This document shows positions 1 through 6,893 of a DNA stretch of 19,257 bases, in pieces. A program made the translations under genes and the position numbers. The DNA is from REEB426 sp964551975 (GTDB taxonomy: Bacteria; Actinomycetota; Actinomycetes; S36-B12). The DNA is taken from contig CAZKFI010000043.1 of assembly GCA_964551975.1 (NCBI GenBank), forward strand, positions 1 to 19,257, written 5' to 3'. The notes beneath the pieces are model-generated. The model saw nothing but the letters and a program-made list of their open reading frames with translations, had not been told where the DNA came from and searched no databases. How positions within the stretch are numbered: position 1 is the first letter of the stretch; each line of letters starts with the position of its first letter.

Positions 1-1
1 C

Positions 2-529
2 GAATTAAGCCAAAGTTCGCCCGGTGTTGTCGTGATCGGGTCCTCGATCGGATATTGGGTTGACCCGGGGGTGGCTCTGGATCTGAAGACCATGCCAGCG
101 ACCGGATCGGTAGGTCCAACGCCGACAGCAGCTACCGAGGGTCTGGCAAGGGCTGTTGACTCGCTGCGCCGCACTGGCCACCAGGTCATCGTGGTGAATC
201 CAGCCTTGACTTTCCCTAGCCGTAGCGTGAGTTATGACCAGTGCCCGACATTGGCGCTGTTCCTGGAGACCTGCCCCTTTGCCATGGATGTGTCGGAAGT
301 TGACCAGCAGCAGATTCAAGCGCGTGAGGATGTTCGCGCCATGGCAGCGCAAGCGGGCGCCGAACTCATCGACCTGATTGATCGACAGTGTCCGGAGGGT
401 GTGTGTTCAGCCGTGTCACTTGGCCTTCCGGTCTACTCGGATGCAACGCACTTCTCGCCAGAGTTCAGCGTGACACTAGCTGGACGCTTTGCGGAGACGA
501 TGATCAACTTGAGTCGAAGATCTAATTGA
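2..529 (+). CDS. C-terminal part of SGNH-domain protein, probably an OafA-type acyltransferase (cut by window edge)
   Basis: The frame is open from base 2, so the gene begins outside the window and about 175 C-terminal residues are seen. The segment reads like the last third of the SGNH domain attached to membrane acyltransferase-3 (OafA/YrhL-like) proteins: a hydrophobic strand VVVIGSSIGYWVD near the left end, a Cys-rich stretch (ETCPF, RQCPEGVC), and the terminal block SDATHFSPEF, which supplies the Asp and His of the catalytic triad. The nucleophile block (GDS) would lie upstream and is not visible. Family knowledge: such proteins O-acetylate cell-surface glycans. The first internal Met (base 32) falls inside the conserved strand and is unlikely to be the true start. 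The stop at 527-529 is only four bases from the convergent alcohol dehydrogenase gene. The fold is fairly sure; the acyltransferase N-terminus is inferred. Confidence 0.7.
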   Translation, partial: ELSQSSPGVVVIGSSIGYWVDPGVALDLKTMPATGSVGPTPTAATEGLARAVDSLRRTGHQVIVVNPALTFPSRSVSYDQCPTLALFLETCPFAMDVSEVDQQQIQAREDVRAMAAQAGAELIDLIDRQCPEGVCSAVSLGLPVYSDATHFSPEFSVTLAGRFAETMINLSRRSN

Positions 530-533
530 TGGA

Positions 534-1580
534 CTAGACCGGAAGACTGGCGGTATCGATCACAAATCGATACCGCACGTCGCTGGCCACGACGCGTTCC
601 CAGGCGCGGTTGACGTCCTTGATATCGATCACCTCTACAGCACTGCCCAGCCCGTGCTCACCGCAGAAGTCCAGCATCTCCTGAGTCTGTGGGATACCGC
701 CATTGTTCGTGCCAGTGAGGCGCCGACGCTGCGTGGTGAGGGAGAAGGCGCTCAGGCTTAGCGCTGAGTCGGGAAGGCCGGTCATGACCATGGTGCCGTC
801 GGTGGCCAGCAACTTGCAGTAGTCGTCTAGCTGAGTCACGGCTGAGGCACTGTTGACGATGAGGTCCATGGAGTCCCGCGCAGCCTTCATTGCAGTTCGG
901 TCGGTTGATAGCAGAAATGCGTCAGCACCGAGATCTGCGGCGTCGGCCTCCTTGTTGGGAGAGTGACTGATCACCGTGACGTGGGCGCCCATGGCGTCAG
1001 CGAGTTTGACGGCCATGTGACCTAGGCCGCCAAGGCCGACGACACCGACTCGCACCCCTGGACCGGCTCCCCAGACCGCTAACGGCTGGTACGAGGTGAT
1101 GCCCGCGCACAGCAGTGGCGCGGCGACGTCAAGGCCGAGGCTCGGCGGAATACGCAGTACGTAGTTGCGATCTACCACGATATGGGTGGAATACCCGCCG
1201 TAGGTGGGTGTCTGCTCGTCCATCTCCAGACCGTTGTAGGTGGCCGCGATGTGACCGAGGCAGTAGCTCTGCTCACCGCGCAGACAGTTTTTGCAGGTGC
1301 GGCAGGAATCGACGTAGCACCCCACACCGACCGTGTCGCCGACTGCGAACTCCGTCACGTTCTGCCCAATGGCCTCGACGACTCCGGCAATCTCATGACC
1401 GGGGACCATCGGAAAGATCGAGGTGAACCACTCCTCACGTGCCTGATGGATGTCCGAGTGGCAGATGCCGGAGAACGTGATGGCGATCAGGACATCGTCA
1501 GGGCCGACCTCGCGTCGGGTGATCGTGAAGGGCTCCAGGGGAGATGTGGCGGTCCGTGCGGCGTAGGCCGAAACCTGCAT
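534..1580 (-). CDS. Zinc-dependent NAD(P) alcohol dehydrogenase, cinnamyl-alcohol/YahK-like
   Basis: This 348-aa protein is a full-length medium-chain zinc dehydrogenase that interconverts alcohols and aldehydes with NAD(P)H in the cytosol. Catalytic zinc ligands are C40 (GICHSD), H62/E63 (PGHE) and C158 (LLCAG). Structural zinc ligands are C93, C96, C99 and C107 (spacing C-x2-C-x2-C-x7-C). The Rossmann loop is GLGGLG at 182-187. The GICHSD, NGLEMDEQTPTYGGYS and LLCAGITSY segments are typical of the CAD/YahK/mycobacterial AdhC branch. The ATG is preceded by GAAAGGAC at good spacing. It lies 18 bases downstream of the AroE-like gene on the same strand, so the two are probably one transcript. 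The true substrate cannot be read from the sequence; a sugar-derived or aromatic aldehyde is possible. Confidence 0.92.
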   Translation of the reverse strand: MQVSAYAARTATSPLEPFTITRREVGPDDVLIAITFSGICHSDIHQAREEWFTSIFPMVPGHEIAGVVEAIGQNVTEFAVGDTVGVGCYVDSCRTCKNCLRGEQSYCLGHIAATYNGLEMDEQTPTYGGYSTHIVVDRNYVLRIPPSLGLDVAAPLLCAGITSYQPLAVWGAGPGVRVGVVGLGGLGHMAVKLADAMGAHVTVISHSPNKEADAADLGADAFLLSTDRTAMKAARDSMDLIVNSASAVTQLDDYCKLLATDGTMVMTGLPDSALSLSAFSLTTQRRRLTGTNNGGIPQTQEMLDFCGEHGLGSAVEVIDIKDVNRAWERVVASDVRYRFVIDTASLPV

Positions 1581-1598
1581 CAGAGGTCCTTTCGAGGG

Positions 1599-2456
1599 CT
1601 AGTTGGCGATTCCAAAGAGACGTTCCAGTTCACGGCGCATGACTTCACCACTCAGGTCTACGCCGGTCCACAGTTTGCCGTTGATCAAGGCCTGATTGAC
1701 GAGCATGCCGAGGCCGGTGAGCGTGCTGCAGCCGGCACTGGCAGCGGCGGTCAACCATCTGGTCTGGGGTGGGTTCGCTACAACGTCGGCGACCACCATG
1801 TGGGGTCGGAACGTTTGTGGGTCCACGTCAAGGGTTGCTTGGGCGTCGGGATGGAAGCCAATGGAGGTGGCGTTGACGACGATGTCGGCCTCTGGAGCCA
1901 GGGCGAAACTGGCGGTCCAGGGAAGGTAGGCACCCTGGGCTGGGGTTCGATCATCGATGAGAGCCGCAAGGTCTTCTCCGCGCTGAGGGGTTCGGTTGAC
2001 GATGGTCACCGAGGCTGCTCCCGCGAGAGCCGACTCAACGGCGATGGCCCGCGCTGCGCCACCTGCGCCGAAGATCACGACATTCCTGCCGGTTGGGTCC
2101 GTCACTTCCTTGAGCGACTTCAAGAAGCCCTGGCCGTCGGTGTTTTCGCCGGTGAGTTGGTTGTCCTTGATGATGACGGTGTTGACGGCACCAATGATTG
2201 CCGCTGATGGAGCCAGTGCATCGAGGTAGTCCAGGATCGCAATCTTGTGAGGGATGGAGCAGTTGAAACCCAGCCAACCCATACCGACGGCCCCGCGAAC
2301 CGCATCGGCAAGGCGCTCCGGTGGTACCTCGCAGTTGATGTAGCGACAGTGAACCTGCCCGTGCTGGTACGCCGCCTCCATCAGTTGCACTGTGGGGTTC
2401 TGTGCTGCTGACGTAGCGAAGGATCCCGTGAGTTCGGCTAGGAAGTTCGTCGACAC
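1599..2456 (-). CDS. Shikimate dehydrogenase-like (AroE-family) oxidoreductase
   Basis: This is an AroE-fold NAD(P)-dependent dehydrogenase of about 285 aa. The catalytic Lys is in FNCSIPHK (normally NVTxPxK), Asn in GAVNT, Asp in GENTDGQGF, the dinucleotide loop is GAGGAARAI, and the C-terminal Gln is in GMLVNQA. The N-terminal SxS motif that binds shikimate carboxylate (usually HSxSP) is absent; the region reads GSFATSAAQNPT instead. I therefore do not call it biosynthetic aroE. It is more likely a catabolic paralogue, consistent with its neighbours: a zinc alcohol dehydrogenase downstream, a divergent Gfo/Idh enzyme and a sugar ABC importer. Start: a TTG at 2462 would add two residues. I prefer GTG at 2456 because a TACGCT -10-like box ends six bases upstream, which suggests a leaderless message. 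The enzyme class is firm; the substrate is unknown. Confidence 0.85.
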   Translation of the reverse strand: MSTNFLAELTGSFATSAAQNPTVQLMEAAYQHGQVHCRYINCEVPPERLADAVRGAVGMGWLGFNCSIPHKIAILDYLDALAPSAAIIGAVNTVIIKDNQLTGENTDGQGFLKSLKEVTDPTGRNVVIFGAGGAARAIAVESALAGAASVTIVNRTPQRGEDLAALIDDRTPAQGAYLPWTASFALAPEADIVVNATSIGFHPDAQATLDVDPQTFRPHMVVADVVANPPQTRWLTAAASAGCSTLTGLGMLVNQALINGKLWTGVDLSGEVMRRELERLFGIAN

Positions 2457-2462
2457 GTGCAA

Positions 2463-2468
2463 AGCGTA
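2463..2468 (-). promoter_or_regulatory. Possible -10 box for the AroE-like gene
   Basis: Read on the minus strand this is TACGCT, matching the actinobacterial TANNNT pattern. It ends six bases before the preferred GTG start, so transcription may begin at the start codon itself. No convincing -35 was seen, and there is no Shine-Dalgarno before the GTG. Confidence 0.3.
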
Positions 2469-2503
2469 GTGCGGGGATACGGGTCCGTTGGAAGGATGTG
2501 CTC

Positions 2504-3529
2504 ATGACTGCACAGCCGGCTGAACTTCGAGTGGGAATCGTGGGTACGGGCAACATCGGTACTGCGCATGCACTGACATTGGCGCGGGAAGTATCAGGAG
2601 CCCGGGTCTCTTGTGTCTTCGACGCGGATAGTGCCCGTGCTACTGCAGTTGCCGAGCAGGTGGGGGCCTGCGTGTGCTCATCGGTCGCTGCCCTGATCGA
2701 ATGCAGTGAGGTTGACGCCGTGCTGATCGCGTCGCCAGATGACCTGCATGCCGAGCATGCACTGGCCTGCCTCGCCGCTGAGAAGCCGACCCTGTTGGAG
2801 AAGCCATTGGCGCCCGACCTGGCTGATGCGAACGCGGTGATGGCGGCCGAGGTGGCGATTGGTCGGCGTTTAATCACCCTGGGGTTCATGCGTCGCTTTG
2901 ATCCGGCCTACCAGCAGCTGAAGTCTCAGTTGGATGCCGGGGCAGTAGGCGAGGCACTGATCGTGCGTAACCTGCACCGCAATACGGCTGCTCCCTACGG
3001 ACTGCGGAGCGTTGGCACACTCACGAACTCAGCAATCCATGAGATGGACATCAATCGCTGGCTCCTGGGTCAGGACTACGTCGGTGTTCAGGTCATCACG
3101 CCCAAACCCGGACCGCAGACTCCACCCGGTGAGTTCGACCCGCTCCTGGTGTTCTTCAGGACCACGGATGGCGCGATCGTCGAAATCGAGGCCTTTGCCA
3201 ATGCGTGGTTCGGCTACGAGGTGGCCTGCCAGGTGGTCGGCAGTCGTGGGCAACTCGACCTGGGTGATGGGTCGCTGGTGGCCCGCACCGATGAGCGTCG
3301 CCGCGGTGTGGATATTCCGGAGCTGTGGCTTGGGCGCTTCGGTGACGCCTACCGCAGGGAACTGCAGGCCTGGGCAGATCAGGTGCGCGGTCTCGGTGAC
3401 GGAGCCGGTGCGGCGACGGTGTGGGACGGCTTAGCAGCCACCGTGGCCGCGCAAGCTGCGGCCCGTGCGCTCGTTGAGGGCCGCGAGGAAGCGATCCAAA
3501 TGCCGAAGCGGCCCGCGCTCTACGGATAG
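2504..3529 (+). CDS. Gfo/Idh/MocA family dehydrogenase, inositol 2-dehydrogenase-like
   Basis: A 341-aa NAD(P)-dependent oxidoreductase with an N-terminal Rossmann domain (VGIVGTGNIG, about residues 10-19) and the EKPL motif whose Lys (K100) is the family catalytic residue. The middle block SAIHEMDINRWLLG and its surroundings resemble inositol 2-dehydrogenase IolG. Relative to the Lys-Asp-His triad known for Bacillus subtilis IolG (K97, D172, H176), spacing is exactly preserved: K100, N175, H179. The Asp is therefore Asn here. ATG 2504 is chosen over GTG 2498 because GAAGGA (2491-2496) sits seven bases before the ATG but only one before the GTG. The gene is divergent from the AroE-like gene and convergent with the ABC operon. 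It probably oxidises a hydroxyl of a sugar or cyclitol imported by that transporter. Family is sure; substrate is not. Confidence 0.88.
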   Translation: MTAQPAELRVGIVGTGNIGTAHALTLAREVSGARVSCVFDADSARATAVAEQVGACVCSSVAALIECSEVDAVLIASPDDLHAEHALACLAAEKPTLLEKPLAPDLADANAVMAAEVAIGRRLITLGFMRRFDPAYQQLKSQLDAGAVGEALIVRNLHRNTAAPYGLRSVGTLTNSAIHEMDINRWLLGQDYVGVQVITPKPGPQTPPGEFDPLLVFFRTTDGAIVEIEAFANAWFGYEVACQVVGSRGQLDLGDGSLVARTDERRRGVDIPELWLGRFGDAYRRELQAWADQVRGLGDGAGAATVWDGLAATVAAQAAARALVEGREEAIQMPKRPALYG

Positions 3530-3543
3530 AGCACGAGCCGCTT
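3506..3543. terminator. Hairpin between convergent dehydrogenase and ABC operon
   Basis: An imperfect stem: AAGCGGC (3506-3512) pairs with GCCGCTT (3537-3543), and GCTCTA (3517-3522) pairs with TAGAGC (3527-3532) around a CGGA loop. Two further pairs lie between, flanked by single mismatches. It overlaps the Gfo/Idh stop codon and lies 29 bases after the ATPase stop on the other strand, so it could serve both transcripts. No U-tract follows on either side. Confidence 0.45.
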
Positions 3544-3571
3544 GGGTGAAGCGAGCAGGATCAGCGATGCC

Positions 3572-4375
3572 TTAGGCGGCTGCGCGGACCGGCCCTAGGG
3601 CTTGATCCTTTTCCGGCACGGTGAGCGCGCCGGTCATGATGGCCACGACTTCAGGCATGTCGTGGGACTTTGGCGTCACCACGGCGGCCCGCTTGCCAAG
3701 GCGCTGCACATGGATGCGGTCGGCAACCTCGAACACCTGTGGCATGTTGTGGGAGATCAGAATGACGGGCAGCCCGCGATCGCGTAGATCTTTGATGAGT
3801 TGGAGCACGCGAGCTGACTCGTTCACGCCCAGAGCTGCGGTGGGCTCATCGAGGATGATGACCTTGGAACCGAAGGTGGCTGCTCGGGCGACGGCAACTG
3901 CCTGGCGCTGACCGCCGGAGAGCGTTTCCACGGCCTGAGCAATGTTCTGCACGGTGCCGATGCCCAAGGCCTTGAGGTGCTCGGCGGCCTCTCTGCGCAT
4001 CCGCTTCTTGTCGAGGGTGCGCAGGACCGTCCCGAGGGGACCGCTCTTGCGGATTTCCCGACCGAGGTAGAGGTTCTCCGAGATGTCCAGAGCGGGGGCA
4101 ACAGCAAGGGTCTGGAACACCGTCTCGATACCGGAGGCTCGCGCATCTTGGGTTGACCGGAAGTTCACCGGCTCACCGTTGACCAGCATTTCGCCACCGT
4201 CTGGTGAGTGTGCACCCGAGAAGCACTTGATGAGCGTGGACTTTCCGGCGCCGTTGTCACCGACGACGGCGAGAACCTCGCCTGGGTACAACTCGATGTT
4301 GGCGCCGTCCAAACCGACGACGCGGCCGAAGGTCTTGACCAGGTTCTTGCCCTGGAGAACCGGCGTGACGCTCAT
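3572..4375 (-). CDS. frcA: Sugar ABC transporter ATP-binding protein, single-domain FrcA type
   Basis: A 267-aa ATPase that powers sugar uptake through the neighbouring permease. Walker A GDNGAGKST (39-47), Q-loop VFQTLA (Q88), signature LSGGQRQ (152-158), Walker B VIILDEPTAALG (172-183) and the switch His in LISHN (H209) are all intact. Ribose- and xylose-class importers usually have a duplicated ATPase of about 500 aa. A single 260-residue domain together with a 351-residue permease is the arrangement of the fructose importer FrcBCA, so the symbol is given by analogy. Its ATG overlaps the permease stop (ATGA), indicating translational coupling, and AGGAAGG precedes it. It is last in the operon. 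Substrate could be fructose, another hexose, or a polyol. Confidence 0.9.
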   Translation of the reverse strand: MSVTPVLQGKNLVKTFGRVVGLDGANIELYPGEVLAVVGDNGAGKSTLIKCFSGAHSPDGGEMLVNGEPVNFRSTQDARASGIETVFQTLAVAPALDISENLYLGREIRKSGPLGTVLRTLDKKRMRREAAEHLKALGIGTVQNIAQAVETLSGGQRQAVAVARAATFGSKVIILDEPTAALGVNESARVLQLIKDLRDRGLPVILISHNMPQVFEVADRIHVQRLGKRAAVVTPKSHDMPEVVAIMTGALTVPEKDQALGPVRAAA

Positions 4376-5427
4376 GCCTTCACCTTCCTAATCCACTGGT
4401 CGACGGCCACGGCGAGGATGACCAGGATGCCCACTGCCAGGACGCGGAAGGCCTGGTCTAGGCCAGCCAGGGCGAGACCATTCTCGACGCAGATGATGAT
4501 GAACGTTCCGATGAGAGTGCCGATCATGGTGCCCCGCCCACCGAAGAGCGAAGTACCACCGATCACGACAGCGGTAATGGTGTCGAGGTTGATGAGTGGG
4601 TCGGCGTTTGGCGAGGCTGACCCGACACGGCCGATGTAGAGCCAGGCGGTGATGCCCATAACCAGGCCCGCGACCACGTAGACGCTGAAGATCACGCGCT
4701 TCACCCGGATACCGGAGAGATCCGCCGCCTGCGGGTCATCACCAACGGCGTAGACGTGACGACCCCATGCGGTGTTGCGCAGGATGTAGGCGAAGATCGC
4801 AAAAAGGACCAGCATCAGGATGACGCCGTACATCAACTGGAAGTCACCGATTTTGATCGTGTTGCCGAGCCACTTCAGGAGCTCGGGAATCTCCGGCCCT
4901 TGGATGGTGCGAGCCTTGAACAGGATGAGAGTCAAGGCGGTAAACACACTCAAGGTGCCGAGCGTGACGATGAATGGCGGCAGGTTGAACCGCACGATGA
5001 GGAAGCCGTTGAAGGCTCCCGCTATGACCGCTGCGATGATGCCTAGCAGGATCGAAAGCGCAGGGTTTTGACCGGCGATCGGCAGCACGTTGGAAGCCGT
5101 GGTCGAGACCGCGAGGTTCGCCATCATCATCTGGGCGAACACCATGATGGCGCCGATGCTCAGGTCGATTCCGGCGGTGAGGATGATGAGGGTCTGCGCG
5201 ATTGCGAGCGTCCCAATGATGACGGCCTGTTGCGTGATGAACGACAGATTGCCGGGCAGTAGGAATCGCTCGTTGATGAGCGTGAACACCACCATGGCAA
5301 TAACGAGCACAACTAGCGGGCTGATGTAGGGGTAGCGGTGCAGCACACTCTGGACTCGCTGGAGAGGAGTACGCCGCTCCATGAACTCCTCGGCGAGATC
5401 CACCGTCTGCGTTGATGCCTCAGTCAC
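4372..5427 (-). CDS. frcC: Sugar ABC transporter permease, FrcC/RbsC type
   Basis: A 351-aa polytopic membrane protein of the BPD_transp_2 (ribose/fructose) permease family. A cytoplasmic N-terminus of about 30 residues is followed by a first helix near 35-51 and eight or more further hydrophobic helices. The family hallmark TAGIDLSIGAIM is at 84-95, and the cytoplasmic loop facing the ATPase contains VGDDPQAADLSGIRVKR. Near the C-terminus, AVVIGGTSLFGGRGTMIGT is also characteristic. The start is GTG with a strong GAGGAGG six bases upstream. It lies 113 bases downstream of the binding-protein gene, separated by a 15-bp hairpin, and overlaps the ATPase gene by four bases. The substrate is set by the binding protein, not by this subunit. 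Confidence 0.92.
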   Translation of the reverse strand: MTEASTQTVDLAEEFMERRTPLQRVQSVLHRYPYISPLVVLVIAMVVFTLINERFLLPGNLSFITQQAVIIGTLAIAQTLIILTAGIDLSIGAIMVFAQMMMANLAVSTTASNVLPIAGQNPALSILLGIIAAVIAGAFNGFLIVRFNLPPFIVTLGTLSVFTALTLILFKARTIQGPEIPELLKWLGNTIKIGDFQLMYGVILMLVLFAIFAYILRNTAWGRHVYAVGDDPQAADLSGIRVKRVIFSVYVVAGLVMGITAWLYIGRVGSASPNADPLINLDTITAVVIGGTSLFGGRGTMIGTLIGTFIIICVENGLALAGLDQAFRVLAVGILVILAVAVDQWIRKVKA

Positions 5428-5484
5428 GGACTGCCTCCTCGTGGCATGTCAGGAAGTCTTATTGACGATATCGGACCAGTAAGG

Positions 5485-5520
5485 ACCTGGGGCGGCAATC
5501 CGAAGATTGCCGCCCCAGGT
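5485..5520 (-). terminator. Perfect 15-bp intercistronic stem-loop between binding-protein and permease genes
   Basis: ACCTGGGGCGGCAAT (5485-5499) and its exact complement (5506-5520) enclose a six-base loop CCGAAG. The structure starts 20 bases after the binding-protein stop. There is no U-tract on the minus-strand side, so full termination is unlikely. By analogy with other binding-protein-dependent operons, it more likely protects the upstream mRNA from 3' decay or causes partial termination, raising binding-protein level over the membrane components. Confidence 0.75.
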
Positions 5521-5540
5521 TTGCCTTGACTTAGCGGGGT

Positions 5541-6695
5541 TTAGCCCCAGGCTTTGTCAATACACTGCTGAGCGGTCCACTGCTCGGCAGCGGTCACCGT
5601 GTCCTGAGGATCCTCAGTGCACAGCTTGACACCCGTGTCGAAGAAGGTGCCGTCGGCCGAGGTGTTGCTCGGCGGTGCGCCACCGTTAGCGATGGTCGCG
5701 ATTGCCTCAACACCGAGCTTGGCCATCAACAGCGGGTACTGCTGCGAGGTGGCCTGGATCTCGCCAGCCTTCACAGCCTCGACGCCGGCGAGGCCGCCGT
5801 CGACCGACACGATGTAGACGTCCGTGCCGATGGTCTTGCCGGCGGCCTTGAGGGCCTCAGCAGCACCGAAGGCGGTCGGCTCGTTGATCGTGTAGACCAC
5901 GTTGATGTCAGGGTTCTTGCTCAGGCAGGTCTCCATGCCCTTGCGGCCACCCTCCTCGTTGGCGCCAGTGGCCTCGAGGCAGACGATCTCGTACTCGCCA
6001 CCGGCACCGGTGGTGTACGAACCCGTGGCCTCTTCGTCACCCATGACCGTCAGGTCCTTGATGTCGATGCCCATGCCGCGCAGGAAGCCGTTGTCGCGGC
6101 AGTAGTCCACCGAGACCATGCGGTCATTGAAGATGACCAGACGGGCGATGGTTGCCTTGGCGCCAGCCAGCTTGCCAGCCGCCCACTGACCAATGGCCTC
6201 GCCGGCCAGGCAGTTGTCGGTGGCGAAGGTGATGTCCACGACGTCCGGCGGATCGGTCGGGGTGTCGAGGGCGATCACGTAGAGGCCTGCGTCGCGAGCC
6301 TTCTTGATGGCGTCGTTGACGTTGACCGACATCGGGGTGATGAGGATGCCAGCCTGGCCCTGAGCGATTGCGTTCTCGATCAGGTCGATCTGACCCTGGT
6401 CGTCACCCTCGGTCTTGCCGGAGCCGACCGTCAGTTCGACACCAGCGGCGGCGGCGGCCTCCTTCGCGCCTTCCTGCATGGCGACGAAGAACGGGTTGGT
6501 CGAGTCCTTGGTGATGAGGGACACCGCAACGGTGGCCCCACCGGCCGACTCGGCCTGCTCGGATGCAGCGGACGCGGCCGGAGCCGAGCCCTCCGACGAC
6601 GTGGAGCCGGAGCTACACGCCGCCAGCGTCACGGAGACAACGCCGACAGCAGCGATTGCTGCGAAGGCGCGTCCGCGAGTAACGCGGTTGATCAT
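5541..6695 (-). CDS. frcB: Sugar ABC transporter substrate-binding lipoprotein, FrcB/RbsB type
   Basis: A 384-aa periplasmic-binding-protein-like lipoprotein (Peripla_BP_4 family). A basic N-terminus, a hydrophobic stretch and the lipobox LAAC (24-27) predict lipidation at C27, followed by a Ser/Ala/Glu-rich linker of about 25 residues. The mature domain begins with VAVSLITKDSTNPFFVAMQ, the sugar-binding signature of this family, and includes ILITPMSVNVNDAIKKARDAG and VYTINEPTAFGAAEAL. Six or so Cys residues in the mature part (for example DNCLAG, ETCLS, LCTED, QQCID) may form disulfides outside the cell. It is the first gene of the importer operon, divergent from the LacI regulator. GAAGGG lies about nine bases before the ATG. 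It captures the sugar and sets transporter specificity; fructose is only the nearest analogy. Confidence 0.92.
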   Translation of the reverse strand: MINRVTRGRAFAAIAAVGVVSVTLAACSSGSTSSEGSAPAASAASEQAESAGGATVAVSLITKDSTNPFFVAMQEGAKEAAAAAGVELTVGSGKTEGDDQGQIDLIENAIAQGQAGILITPMSVNVNDAIKKARDAGLYVIALDTPTDPPDVVDITFATDNCLAGEAIGQWAAGKLAGAKATIARLVIFNDRMVSVDYCRDNGFLRGMGIDIKDLTVMGDEEATGSYTTGAGGEYEIVCLEATGANEEGGRKGMETCLSKNPDINVVYTINEPTAFGAAEALKAAGKTIGTDVYIVSVDGGLAGVEAVKAGEIQATSQQYPLLMAKLGVEAIATIANGGAPPSNTSADGTFFDTGVKLCTEDPQDTVTAAEQWTAQQCIDKAWG

Positions 6696-6754
6696 GTGGT
6701 TTCCCTTCGAAGGGGTTTGGTTGTGTGACCGACGGCCACGGACCCAAAGTTCTA

Positions 6755-6766
6755 CCGGATATCCGG
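6755..6766. promoter_or_regulatory. Perfect 12-bp palindrome CCGGATATCCGG in importer promoter region
   Basis: This self-complementary 12-mer lies 60-71 bases upstream of the binding-protein start. Its sequence differs from the two LacI-type palindromes nearby, so it may be a site for a second regulator. No binding protein is indicated by the sequence. Confidence 0.3.
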
Positions 6767-6815
6767 ATGACGTGCTCTATGGGCCAGTGTCCGCCTCGCT
6801 ACCAGGGATGGCCCT

Positions 6816-6827
6816 GACAACGTTGTC
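6816..6827. promoter_or_regulatory. Putative LacI-family operator, distal copy
   Basis: GACAACGTTGTC is a perfect palindrome with a central CG, as expected for LacI/GalR operators, lying between the divergent regulator and importer genes. A near-copy lies 80 bp away (centre to centre). On the minus strand it contains TTGTCA, which could act as a -35 hexamer for the importer, but no properly spaced -10 was found. Confidence 0.6.
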
Positions 6828-6893
6828 CAGGATGTGTGTATTCGCTAGAGGCTCATCCTGTCAAGGGATTTTCTGCGATACTCCCGCTTCGTA

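Noticed and set aside
1182..2207. 341-codon plus-strand frame across adh and the AroE-like gene
   Set aside because: It is antisense to two well-supported enzymes, low-complexity Gly/Asp/Val-rich, with no family motif.
2035..2889. 284-codon minus-strand frame
   Set aside because: It overlaps the AroE-like gene in another frame and the Gfo/Idh gene on the other strand; composition is typical of a shadow frame.
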